This document shows positions 33,007 through 40,096 of a stretch of DNA of 64,000 nucleotides, one piece after another; position 1 is the first letter of the stretch; the number at the start of each line of letters is the position of its first letter. Source of the stretch: Kocuria rosea subsp. polaris (GTDB lineage: Bacteria > Actinomycetota > Actinomycetes > Actinomycetales > Micrococcaceae); assembly GCF_001483755.1 (NCBI RefSeq), contig NZ_LQBK01000022.1:71992-135991 (forward strand), written 5' to 3'. A program made the position numbers and the translations under genes. The notes beneath the pieces are model-generated. The model did not search any database, had not been told where the DNA came from, and was given only the letters and a program-made list of their open reading frames with translations.

Positions 33007-34500
33007 TCAGTGCTGGGCGAACCAGCCGGTCACGGCCGGGGCGGTGTTCTGGTAGACGTGCTTGAGCTCCTGGTACTCGCCCAGGCCGGTGGGGCCGAGC
33101 TCGCGGCCGGTGCCCGACTGCTTCATCCCGCCCCACTCCGCCTGCGGCAGGTAGGGGTGGAAGTCGTTGATCCAGATCGTGCCGTGGCGCAGCCGCCCGG
33201 CCACGCGCTGGGCCCGCCCGGCGTCCTGGGTCCACACGGCGCCGGCGAGGCCGTAGATCGTGTCGTTGCCGATCTCCACGGCCTCGTCCTCGGTGCGGAA
33301 GGTCTCGACCGTGACGGTGGGGCCGAAGGCCTCGTCGTGCACGCAGTCCATCTCGCGGGTGCAGCGGTCGATCACGGTGGGCGGGTAGAAGAAGCCCTGC
33401 TCGAGGTCGAGCGAGCCGTCGGCGGAGGCGCCGGTGGCGAACTCGCCGCCGCAGCGGACGCGGGCGCCCTGCTCGCGGGCGTGCTGCACGTAGGCGTGCA
33501 CCTTCTCCCGCTGCGCGGCGGAGATCAGGGCTCCGGTCTCGGCCTGCTCGTCGAACGGGCCGCCGAGGCGGATCTGCTCGGCCCGGCGGACGAGCTCGTC
33601 GACGAAGCGCTCGGCGATCGACTCCTCGACCACCAGCCGCGCCCCGGCGGAGCAGACCTGCCCGGAGTGCACGAACGCGCCGTTGAGAGCGTTGTCCACG
33701 GCGGCGTCGAAGTCGGCGTCGGCGAAGACCACGTTGGGGTTCTTCCCGCCCAGCTCGAGGGCGACCTTCTTCACGGTCGGCGCGGCCGCGGCGGCGATCG
33801 TCCGCCCGGTGACCACTCCGCCGGTGAAGGAGACGAGGTCCACGTCGGGGTGGCTCGCCAGCGGCGCCCCGGCCTCGGCGCCGGCGCCGGTCACGAGGTT
33901 GGCCACCCCGTCGGGAAGCCCCACCTCCTGGAGGACGTCCATCATCAGGACCGCCGTGTGCGGGGTCAGCTCGGCGGGCTTGAGCACGAACGTGCAGCCG
34001 GCCGCGATGGCCGGGGCGATCTTCCAGGCGGCCTGCAGCAGCGGGTAGTTCCAGGGGGTGATCATCCCGCACACGCCCACGGGCTCGGTGACGACCTTGG
34101 AGACCACGGCCGGGTCCCCGGCGTCGACCACGCGCCCGGCCTGCTCGGCGGCGTTCTTGCCGAACCAGTCGAAGCACGCGGCGATGTCGTCCATGTCGAT
34201 CCCGGACTCGGCCAGGCGCTTGCCGGTGTCCAGGGACTCGGCGCGGGCGAACTCGTCCTTGCGCTTGCGCAGCCGGGCGGCCACCGCCAGGAGCAGGTCG
34301 CCGCGCCGCGGGGCGGGCACGGAGGACCAGCGGCCGTCGTCGAAGGCCCGGCGGGCCGCGGCGATCGCGCGCTCGGTGTCCTCGGCGCCGGCCTCGGAGA
34401 CCACGCCGACCTCGGTGCCGTCGGCGGGGCAGACGATGGTGCGGGTGCCGCCGGCGGCGGCGGGCTGCCAGCGTCCGTCGATGAACAGGGTGTCGGTCAC
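33007..34500 (-). CDS. betB: betaine-aldehyde dehydrogenase
   Basis: 497 aa from GTG 34498-34500, overlapping the betT stop by 4 bp. Aldehyde dehydrogenase with TPWNYPLLQAAWKIAPA (Asn of the oxyanion hole), VALELGGKNPNVV (general-base Glu near 252) and the nucleophile Cys in HSGQVCSAGAR (near 286). DFHPYLPQAEWGGMKQSG at the C terminus is typical of betaine-aldehyde dehydrogenases. Makes glycine betaine, an osmoprotectant, from the BetA product. Translationally coupled to the transporter BetT. Confidence 0.92.
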   Translation of the reverse strand: MTDTLFIDGRWQPAAAGGTRTIVCPADGTEVGVVSEAGAEDTERAIAAARRAFDDGRWSSVPAPRRGDLLLAVAARLRKRKDEFARAESLDTGKRLAESGIDMDDIAACFDWFGKNAAEQAGRVVDAGDPAVVSKVVTEPVGVCGMITPWNYPLLQAAWKIAPAIAAGCTFVLKPAELTPHTAVLMMDVLQEVGLPDGVANLVTGAGAEAGAPLASHPDVDLVSFTGGVVTGRTIAAAAAPTVKKVALELGGKNPNVVFADADFDAAVDNALNGAFVHSGQVCSAGARLVVEESIAERFVDELVRRAEQIRLGGPFDEQAETGALISAAQREKVHAYVQHAREQGARVRCGGEFATGASADGSLDLEQGFFYPPTVIDRCTREMDCVHDEAFGPTVTVETFRTEDEAVEIGNDTIYGLAGAVWTQDAGRAQRVAGRLRHGTIWINDFHPYLPQAEWGGMKQSGTGRELGPTGLGEYQELKHVYQNTAPAVTGWFAQH

Positions 34501-36641
34501 GGGTGTGCCTCCTTCGTCACCGCGGGGGTCTGCCCCGTCGGCACGTCGTGGATGTCGGTGGACCAGTCGGGGTGGCCCTCGGCGCCGTCCTGGATCATGG
34601 ACGGGCCGTCGTGGATGCTCAGGAAGGCCAGGTGGGCCTCCCAGTTGTCGAGGACGTCGTTGATGAGCTGCTCCCGGTTCCAGTCCATGACGTCGGTGCC
34701 CTGGGAGCCGGTCTCGTTGAAGACCTCCAGGCGGTAGTAGAGGTCCGAGTCGGGGTTGGTGCGGAACCCGCCGAAGGCGGGCACCGGGGTCGCCACCGGG
34801 TAGATCTGGTAGCAGAAGCTCCGGTCGTCGCCCATGGGCACGGTCAGCGTGTACTCGGACAGCCCCTGGTAGCCGACCTCCGAGCTGGACAGTTCGGCGG
34901 CGTGGCCCTGGGCGCAGAACTCCTCGACGACCTCGGCCAGGGCCGGGGCCAGCACGTGCTCCTCGTAGCGGCGGACCGCCCGCGGGCCCGGGAAGGAGCC
35001 GATGCGGGTCAGCCGGCGCCGCCACTGGCTGTCCGGGCCGGGGGTCCGGGAGGCGGTCACGGAGCGGCGGGTGGCGGAGCGGCCCTCGCGCTGGGAGCGC
35101 TCGGCGCGCAGGGCCTTCCAGAACCCGATCATCACGAGGTACATCACGACCGAGAACGGCAGGCCGATGATCAGCGTGGCCGCCTGCAGAGTGGCCACGC
35201 CGCCGACGAGCAGCATCGCCAGGGTCAGCAGGCCGGTCGCGGCGGCCCAGAACACGCGCAGCCACTTGGGCCCGTCCTGGGTGGGGTCCTGGATGGTCGA
35301 GGTGAACGTGGACATCACGAGCGCCCCGGAGTCCGCGCTGGTGACGTAGAACAGCAGCCCGGACAGGGTCGCCAGACCGATGAGCAGCGGGGCGCCCGGG
35401 TACTGCTCGAGCAGGGAGTAGAAGGCCCGCTCGGGGGTGTTCATGGCGGCCTGCCCGAAGGCGTCGTCGCCGCCGGTGACGATCTCCAGGGCGCTGTTGC
35501 CGAAGACCGAGACGAGGATGAGGATGAACACGAACGGCACGGTGAGGGTCGCGACCACGAACTCGCGCAGGGTGCGGCCGCGGGAGATCCGCGCCAGGAA
35601 CAGGCCCACGAACGGCGCCCAGGCGATCCACCAGGCCCAGAAGAACAGGGTCCACCCGGCCATCCACTCGGCCGCGCCGGTGTAGGCGAAGGTGTCGAGG
35701 GCCATCCCGGGCAGCTCCGCCACGTAGTCGCCCAGGTTCTGCACCGTGGCGTCGAGCAGGAAGGAGGTGCGCCCGGCGATCAGCACCCAGGCCACGAGGG
35801 CCACGGCCATCAGGACGTTGAGCTCGGAGAGCCGCCGGATGCCCTTGTCCACGCCCGAGACGCACGAGGCGGTGGCCATGACCACGGCCACCGCGATCAG
35901 CGCGGTCTGCGCGGCGACGCCCTCCTCGATGCCGAACAGCAGGAAGAGGCCGTAGTTGAGCTGCACCACGCCGATGCCCAGGGAGGTGGCCACGCCGAAG
36001 ATCGTGCCCAGCAGCGCCGCGATGTCCACGGCGTCCCCGGCCCGGCCGTGCACCCGCTTGCCGATCAGCGGGTAGAGGGCCGAGCGGATGCTCAGGGGCA
36101 TGTTCCAGCGGTAGGCGAAGTAGCCGAAGGCCATGCCCATCAGGGCGTACATCGCCCAGCCGATCACGCCGTAGTGGAACAGCGTCCACACCACGGCCAT
36201 GCGGGTGGCCTCGGCCGTCCCGCCCTCGCCGGTGGGCGGGCCGTAGTACTGGGTGACCGGTTCCGCCACGGAGAAGAACAGCAGGTCGATGCCGATCCCG
36301 GCCGCGAAGAGCATCGCGGTCCACGTGAACAGGTTGTACTGCGGCTTCGAGTGGTCCGGGCCCATCTTGATGGTGCCCTCGCGGGAGACCGCGACGATCA
36401 CCACGAACGCGGTCACCACGGCGGCCGTGAGCACGTAGAACCAGCCCATGTTGGTGGCGATCCAGGCGACCACGGCGCCGATCACCGTGGCGGCCTGCTC
36501 GGGGGCCAGGATCGCCCACAGGGAGAACAGGACGATGCTCACACCGGAGCCGGCGAAGACGGCACGGTTGACCTTCGGTCGCGCCGCGGCGCCGGGCGGA
36601 CCCTCGCTCTCGGGGGCGGAAGTGGACAGGGCAGCGGTCAT
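34497..36641 (-). CDS. betT: BCCT-family choline transporter with cytoplasmic C-terminal domain
   Basis: 714 aa. Twelve membrane segments with the BCCT tryptophan-rich signature around WTLFFWAWWIAWAPFVGLFLARISRGR (about 333-359). The core is followed by a soluble tail of about 190 residues (GSFPGPRAVRRYEEHV to the end) resembling the osmosensing tail of long BetT proteins. Imports choline using proton or sodium gradients and supplies BetA/BetB, which follow with overlapping start codons. The divergent tetR gene and the 18-bp inverted repeat at 36787-36804 suggest repression relieved by choline, as for BetI (inference). Confidence 0.92.
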   Translation of the reverse strand: MTAALSTSAPESEGPPGAAARPKVNRAVFAGSGVSIVLFSLWAILAPEQAATVIGAVVAWIATNMGWFYVLTAAVVTAFVVIVAVSREGTIKMGPDHSKPQYNLFTWTAMLFAAGIGIDLLFFSVAEPVTQYYGPPTGEGGTAEATRMAVVWTLFHYGVIGWAMYALMGMAFGYFAYRWNMPLSIRSALYPLIGKRVHGRAGDAVDIAALLGTIFGVATSLGIGVVQLNYGLFLLFGIEEGVAAQTALIAVAVVMATASCVSGVDKGIRRLSELNVLMAVALVAWVLIAGRTSFLLDATVQNLGDYVAELPGMALDTFAYTGAAEWMAGWTLFFWAWWIAWAPFVGLFLARISRGRTLREFVVATLTVPFVFILILVSVFGNSALEIVTGGDDAFGQAAMNTPERAFYSLLEQYPGAPLLIGLATLSGLLFYVTSADSGALVMSTFTSTIQDPTQDGPKWLRVFWAAATGLLTLAMLLVGGVATLQAATLIIGLPFSVVMYLVMIGFWKALRAERSQREGRSATRRSVTASRTPGPDSQWRRRLTRIGSFPGPRAVRRYEEHVLAPALAEVVEEFCAQGHAAELSSSEVGYQGLSEYTLTVPMGDDRSFCYQIYPVATPVPAFGGFRTNPDSDLYYRLEVFNETGSQGTDVMDWNREQLINDVLDNWEAHLAFLSIHDGPSMIQDGAEGHPDWSTDIHDVPTGQTPAVTKEAHP

Positions 36642-36786
36642 GTCGGGTCCTCCTGGGAAGGGTGGTCCGGTCTCGTGGGGTCGCCCGCACGCCGGTCCGG
36701 GCGGACGGGGCGGGGGCGGGACGTCGTCGTCCCCGCGGGGCCGGCACCGTCACGGGGAGGAGCGGCGGCCCACGTCACATGGTGTC

Positions 36787-36809
36787 ACCAACCTTCCGGT
36801 TGGTAAAGT
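36787..36809. promoter_or_regulatory. TetR-type operator between betT and tetR
   Basis: ACCAACCTTCCGGTTGGT (36787-36804) is a perfect 7-bp inverted repeat with a 4-bp spacer. It abuts TAAAGT (36804-36809), a plausible -10 box 7 bp before the tetR ATG, so the tetR transcript would be leaderless and autoregulated. The same site can block the divergent bet promoter. Confidence 0.65.
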
Positions 36810-36816
36810 TCTTGGC

Positions 36817-37347
36817 ATGAGTTCCTCCTCCCGCGACCGCATCCTGGACGGCGCCCTCGAGCTGCTGCGGGCCGGCGGCACCGTCTCCCTGGAGTCGACC
36901 GCCCGCCGCGTCGGGCTGAGCAAGCCCGGGGTGATGTACCACTTCCGCACCAAGGAGGCGCTGATGCTCGCCCTGGTGGACCGGGTGATGGACGGCTGGG
37001 ACGCACAGATGGCCCGCCGCCTCTCCGCGCCGCCGGAGCTGGTGCCGGCGGAGGAGCGCCTGCGCGCCTATCTCGACTGGTGCCTGTCCGGGGAGGTCGA
37101 CGAGACCGACCTCGTGATGCTCACCGACCAGCGGCTGCGCGCCACGCTCAAGAAGCGCTGGGTGGCCCGGATGACCCCGTGGGTGGACCTGCCCGAGGAC
37201 CTGCCCGCCGAGCGGCGAAGCCGGCTGCTGGCCGTGCGGCTGCTCGCCGACGGCGTGTGGTTCGCCGACGCCGCGGGCGTCTTCGCCCCCGGCCCGCAGG
37301 AGCGGGCCCGGGTGCGGGCGGTCGCCGACGAGCTGCTGGCGGGCTGA
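36817..37347 (+). CDS. TetR-family regulator
   Basis: 176 aa from ATG 36817; the track start far upstream is not needed. Helix-turn-helix: RDRILDGALELLRAGG and SLESTARRVGLSKPGVMYHFRTKEALMLAL (about 6-50). The short C-terminal ligand domain is typical of small TetR members. It lies divergent from betT-betB-betA and 3 bp upstream of two SMR genes, so it may respond to a quaternary ammonium ligand and control both choline use and efflux. Direct evidence for the ligand is absent. Confidence 0.88.
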   Translation: MSSSSRDRILDGALELLRAGGTVSLESTARRVGLSKPGVMYHFRTKEALMLALVDRVMDGWDAQMARRLSAPPELVPAEERLRAYLDWCLSGEVDETDLVMLTDQRLRATLKKRWVARMTPWVDLPEDLPAERRSRLLAVRLLADGVWFADAAGVFAPGPQERARVRAVADELLAG

Positions 37348-37350
37348 GCC

Positions 37351-37698
37351 GTGACCCGATGGCTGCTGCTCGTCGGCGCCGTGCTCAGCGAGGTGGCGGC
37401 CACGCTGGCGCTGAAGGCGGCCCTGGACGAGCCCGGCTGGTACGTGCTCGTCGGCACCGGATACGTCGCCGCGTTCGCGCTCCTGGCCGCCGTGCTGCGC
37501 CGCGGCACCCCCGTGGGGGTCGCCTACGGCGTGTGGGCCGCCCTGGGGGTGCTGCTCACCGCCCTCGCCGCGGCCGTGGTCTTCGGCGAGCGGCTGAGCC
37601 CGGCCGTGCTGGCCGGACTCGTGCTGGTGGTGGCGGGCGTGCTCTGCGTGGAGCTCGGCTCCCGCCGCCCCGCCCCGGAGCAGGAGGGGCGCGGCTGA
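37351..37698 (+). CDS. small multidrug resistance (SMR) family subunit 1
   Basis: 115 aa, GTG 37351 start 3 bp after the tetR stop. Four hydrophobic helices, with the membrane-embedded glutamate in LSEVAATLALKAA (Glu14) essential for SMR proton/drug antiport. The motif GVAYGVWAALGVLLTAL in helix 3 is typical. A charged tail of about 15 residues follows helix 4. Its stop overlaps the next SMR gene start (TGATG), indicating a paired heterodimeric transporter like EbrAB or YkkCD. Confidence 0.9.
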   Translation: MTRWLLLVGAVLSEVAATLALKAALDEPGWYVLVGTGYVAAFALLAAVLRRGTPVGVAYGVWAALGVLLTALAAAVVFGERLSPAVLAGLVLVVAGVLCVELGSRRPAPEQEGRG

Positions 37699-38021
37699 TG
37701 GCCTGGATCTTCCTCGCCGCCGCGATCCTCACCGAGGTCGCCGGGACGCTGTCCCTGCGGACGGCCGCCCGGGGCCACCCCCGCTGGTACGCCGCCGTGG
37801 TCGCCGGCTACGTGGTGGCCTTCACCTGTCTGAGTCTCGCCCTGGCCGAGGGCATGGCGCTGGGGGTCGCCTACGGCATCTGGTCGGCGGCCGGGGTGGC
37901 GCTGACGGCGCTGGCCGGCCGGCTGCTGTTCCGGGAGCCGTTCACCTGGGTGACGGCGGCCGGGGTGGCCCTCATCGTCGGCGGGGTGCTCCTCATCGAG
38001 CTGGGCGCCCCGCCGGGCTGA
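37698..38021 (+). CDS. small multidrug resistance (SMR) family subunit 2
   Basis: 107 aa, ATG 37698 overlapping the preceding stop. Four helices; Glu13 in LTEVAGTLSLR is the conserved proton/drug-binding residue; GVAYGIWSAAGVALTAL is the SMR helix-3 signature. With subunit 1 it should form an antiparallel heterodimer exporting quaternary ammonium or other cationic compounds. Located in a tetR-smr-smr operon next to the choline genes, which use a quaternary ammonium substrate. Confidence 0.9.
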   Translation: MAWIFLAAAILTEVAGTLSLRTAARGHPRWYAAVVAGYVVAFTCLSLALAEGMALGVAYGIWSAAGVALTALAGRLLFREPFTWVTAAGVALIVGGVLLIELGAPPG

Positions 38022-38101
38022 GCGGCTCCCGGCGGCAGGCCCGGCGGCAGGCCCCGGGGCGGGCCCGGCACCGTTTTGCTGGTGCGGTGCCGGAACTCGT
38101 G

Positions 38102-38259
38102 TAGAGTGGTCCGCAGTTGTTGAGGTTCGTTTTTGTCTTTCAAGCAGTTCGGCCCACTCGGGTGCAGCAGTTTTTCTGAGAAGACGTTTTCCATGCATCA
38201 CAACTGTCGTGTTTCTCGAACGTCGGGAAACGTTCATCTCATGAAGGATCAGGTCTCCC
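38102..38259 (+). promoter_or_regulatory. promoter and long T-rich leader of the cold-shock gene
   Basis: TAGAGT at 38102-38107 is a likely -10 box, giving a leader of about 150 nt. The leader is markedly T-rich for this genome (for example TTCGTTTTTGTCTTTC near 38129) and contains the hairpin GAACGT-CGGGAA-ACGTTC (38218-38235) just upstream of the ribosome site AAGGA (38244-38248). Long structured leaders are a known feature of cspA-type genes, where they act as temperature-responsive RNA switches. Confidence 0.6.
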
Positions 38260-38466
38260 ATGACTACCGGTATCGTCAAGTGGTTCAACGCTGACAAGGG
38301 CTTCGGCTTCATCACCCCCGAGGACGGCTCCAAGGACGTCTTCGCCCACTTCTCCGCGATCAACTCGAACGGCTTCCGCTCGCTGAACGAGAACGACCGC
38401 GTCGAGTTCGAGACCCAGGACGGCCCCAAGGGCCCCCAGGCCGCGAACATCAACGTCATCTCCTAA
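38260..38466 (+). CDS. cold-shock protein (CspA family)
   Basis: 68 aa, full CSD domain: [20 protein letters not shown] contains RNP1 (KGFGFI), DVFAHFSAI is RNP2, and a C-terminal QAANINVI strand ends the barrel. Binds single-stranded RNA/DNA and acts as an RNA chaperone. Length and motifs are standard. Monocistronic, with a long leader and a strong terminator. Confidence 0.97.
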   Translation: MTTGIVKWFNADKGFGFITPEDGSKDVFAHFSAINSNGFRSLNENDRVEFETQDGPKGPQAANINVIS

Positions 38467-38500
38467 GGATCCTCCGCGGGCCCCGGCCCGTCGATCCTCC

Positions 38501-38535
38501 AGAACCGCCGTCGGGCTCCGCCCGACGGCGGTTCT
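38501..38535 (+). terminator. strong hairpin terminator after the csp gene
   Basis: AGAACCGCCGTCGGGC pairs with GCCCGACGGCGGTTCT, a 16-bp perfect stem with a 3-nt loop, followed by GTCGTCGT. Placed 34 bp after the stop codon. Confidence 0.85.
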
Positions 38536-38580
38536 GTCGTCGTGGCCGACGTGCATCGAGTCCCGCAGCACTGTGTCCCA

Positions 38581-38638
38581 CAGCGCGGAACGCCACCGTC
38601 CCGTGTCACCAGCGCTGAACGCCACCGTCCCGCGTCCC
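38581..38638. repeat. two tandem copies of a 29-bp unit
   Basis: Units 38581-38609 and 38610-38638 share 26 of 29 bases (core GAACGCCACCGTCCCG). They lie between the csp terminator and the small ORF at 38701, upstream of its ribosome site. Function unknown; possible regulatory direct repeat or slipped-strand duplication. Confidence 0.7.
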
Positions 38639-38700
38639 ACGACATCCCCTCGCCGTGCCCCGGGGCAGGGCGAGGCGCGAGAGCACCCGGAGGTCCTGCC

Positions 38701-38889
38701 ATGACCGCACCCGATCCGTTCCCCGCGGCGGAGGAGCCGGAGGACCCCTTCGTGCTGAACCGGATCTCCGACGCCGAGCTGGAGGTCACCGTGCCCTTCG
38801 AGGTCGAGGCCTCCGAGTGGGAGTTCGACGGCTCCGCCGACGAGGCCGGAGGCGGCTGGGGCTCCGCGGGGGACTACGGTCTCGAGTGA
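38701..38889 (+). CDS. small acidic protein of unknown function
   Basis: 62 aa from ATG 38701, with GGAGG at 38689-38693 (7-bp spacing). Very acidic (PAAEEPEDPF, SDAELEVTVPFEVEASEWEFDG) with a glycine-rich tail. No family recognised. Coding is supported by the ribosome site, GC3 bias and the terminator after it; a longer upstream frame lacks support. Preceded by the 29-bp tandem repeat. Confidence 0.6.
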   Translation: MTAPDPFPAAEEPEDPFVLNRISDAELEVTVPFEVEASEWEFDGSADEAGGGWGSAGDYGLE

Positions 38890-38903
38890 GCGCTCCCCGG
38901 CCC

Positions 38904-38954
38904 GGCCCGGGGTGCGGCCCGGCCCGGGGTGCGGAGCGGCCCGGGGTGCGGAGC
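38904..38954. repeat. three tandem copies of a 17-bp GC-rich unit
   Basis: Copies at 38904-38920, 38921-38937 and 38938-38954; copies 2 and 3 are identical (GGCCCGGGGTGCGGAGC) and copy 1 differs at two bases. Lies 15 bp after the small ORF stop and just before the terminator. Confidence 0.8.
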
Positions 38955-38972
38955 GGGCTGCGGGCGGCGCGC

Positions 38973-39013
38973 ACGACGGAGGCCGCAGCCCGATGGGCTG
39001 CGGCCTCCGTCGT
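38973..39013. terminator. bidirectional 19-bp hairpin
   Basis: ACGACGGAGGCCGCAGCCC pairs perfectly with GGGCTGCGGCCTCCGTCGT over a GAT loop, between the convergent small genes ending at 38889 and 39029. Confidence 0.85.
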
Positions 39014-39028
39014 CGTCCTGCCCGCCGG

Positions 39029-39325
39029 CTACGCCGACAGCGGGAGGGTCGAGGGGTGGAGCTTGAAGAACGGGTGCCGTCCGGTCGTCGCGAGGGCTCC
39101 GGGAACGAGGAGCTGGCGGTACTTGGCGCACCATTGCGCGGTTCCCTCCGTGTGCTCCGCCGCGGCGGCGAGGTCGTCGGCCTCAGGGCTCAGGTACTCC
39201 TGCACGTCCCCGTCCGTCGACGTGAGCCGGACGAGGTGCAGATCGGGGAGGGCGGTGACGGTCACGTCGATCCACTCCTCGCGCTGGTCGGTGGTGATGG
39301 CTGATCTTTCTTCGGACATGGTCAT
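39029..39325 (-). CDS. small protein of unknown function
   Basis: 98 aa from ATG 39323-39325, which has AGGAG with 5-bp spacing. Soluble, mixed alpha/beta composition (EEWIDVTVTALPDLHLVRLTS, then QEYLSPEADDLAAAAEH). No family recognised. A small upstream frame (ending MFPGGSDDEAA... at 39399-39322) stops with TGA overlapping this start codon, so the two may be translationally coupled. The 58-bp repeat upstream is shared with the gene at 39858. Confidence 0.6.
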   Translation of the reverse strand: MTMSEERSAITTDQREEWIDVTVTALPDLHLVRLTSTDGDVQEYLSPEADDLAAAAEHTEGTAQWCAKYRQLLVPGALATTGRHPFFKLHPSTLPLSA

Positions 39326-39367
39326 GTTTTCTCCTGACGTTCTTGCAGGCATCCGATGGCGTTGCCC

Positions 39368-39425
39368 GCCGCTTCGTCATCCGATCCACCCGGGAACATC
39401 GGGTTGGCGCGCAGCGGGTCGGAGC
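39368..39425 (-). repeat. 58-bp inverted repeat, left copy
   Basis: About 80% identical, in inverted orientation, to 39741-39799. The longest exact block is GCCGCTTCGTCATCCGA. Read towards the 39325 gene it encodes MFPGGSDDEAA from ATG 39399; the right copy encodes MFTGGSDDEAA. Both copies point towards a small gene starting within about 60 bp. The 532-bp stretch 39326-39857 holds only these repeats and weak ORFs. Confidence 0.75.
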
Positions 39426-39740
39426 CCCTCCGCGGGTTCGCCGGGGATCGTGTGATCTCCGGCCGAGCACGCGGACGCCGCATCTCGAGAAGCAGATCCA
39501 GGCTACCCCGGAGCTCCGACACCTCGACAAGCGCGTCGTGAGTCGTGTCACTGAAACGTAATGCTCGAGCTCGTCGCCGGCGCCGTCGCCGGTGTTCCGC
39601 GACCATTCCAGCGCAGCGATGTGTCGCCGAGATGTCGGAACGGTGACGTCCCGGGGAAGAACCGCGCACAGGGGGGGCGACCCTGGCGCCGCCGGGCGAT
39701 GTGGTTCAATGGACTCAGCTTCAAGAGACCCGGTCGGCAA

Positions 39741-39799
39741 GCTCCGACTTGACCGGGCACCAACCCCATGTTCACGGGTGGTTCGGATGACGAAGCGGC
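39741..39799 (+). repeat. 58-bp inverted repeat, right copy
   Basis: Partner of 39368-39425, oriented towards the 39858 gene. Preceded by a lower-GC patch (TTCAATGGACTCAGCTTC around 39704) and TTGACC (39749-39754). The encoded MFTGGSDDEAA segment is in frame with the 39858 ORF, so the repeat could be its true N terminus, beginning at ATG 39768 (no ribosome site seen there). Confidence 0.75.
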
Positions 39800-39857
39800 T
39801 CGCGTCGCCGCCACGGCGGCACCCGGTGCGAGCAAGAGCGCACGAAGGATCCCGGTC

Positions 39858-40085
39858 ATGTCCGACCCCCGCACCCCCGTCCCCGCCGTCCGCACGGGCG
39901 CGCCGCCCGGCTCCTCCCCGGGTGTCCCGGCCGGACGGGACCCGTCCCCGGGCGAGCCCGCCGGCGTCCCGGCCATCAGCGCCTCCGCCATGAGCGTCGA
40001 GGACTACGCCCGTGCGGTGCAGGCCCGCACCGAGTTCGTGGACTTCCTGCTGGCCCCGGCCCGCGGGGAGCTCGCCGCCGCCTGA
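39858..40085 (+). CDS. small protein, possible antitoxin-like partner of the PIN gene
   Basis: 75 aa from ATG 39858, chosen for AAGGA at 39845-39849 (8-bp spacing); ATG 39768 in the same frame would add 30 residues that include the repeat-encoded MFTGGSDDEAA. The first 45 residues are Pro/Gly-rich and probably disordered. The last 30 (MSVEDYARAVQARTEFVDFLLAPARGEL) are helical. It ends 11 bp before the PIN-domain gene, the usual antitoxin position, but I do not see a recognisable DNA-binding fold, so antitoxin function is only positional inference. Confidence 0.5.
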   Translation: MSDPRTPVPAVRTGAPPGSSPGVPAGRDPSPGEPAGVPAISASAMSVEDYARAVQARTEFVDFLLAPARGELAAA

Positions 40086-40096
40086 GGACGGGCGCC

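Noticed and set aside
38904-38954. CRISPR array
   Set aside because: Units are 17 bp, directly tandem, without spacers and without cas genes.
39322-39669. 115-aa minus-strand ORF ending at the 98-aa gene start
   Set aside because: The last part looks coding (repeat peptide) but the upstream part is Arg-rich with no start or ribosome site; kept only as the 25-aa upstream frame in the repeat finding.
39368-39799. Insertion sequence or MITE bounded by the 58-bp inverted repeat
   Set aside because: No transposase, no flanking target-site duplication seen, and each repeat is aligned with a downstream gene rather than with an element edge.
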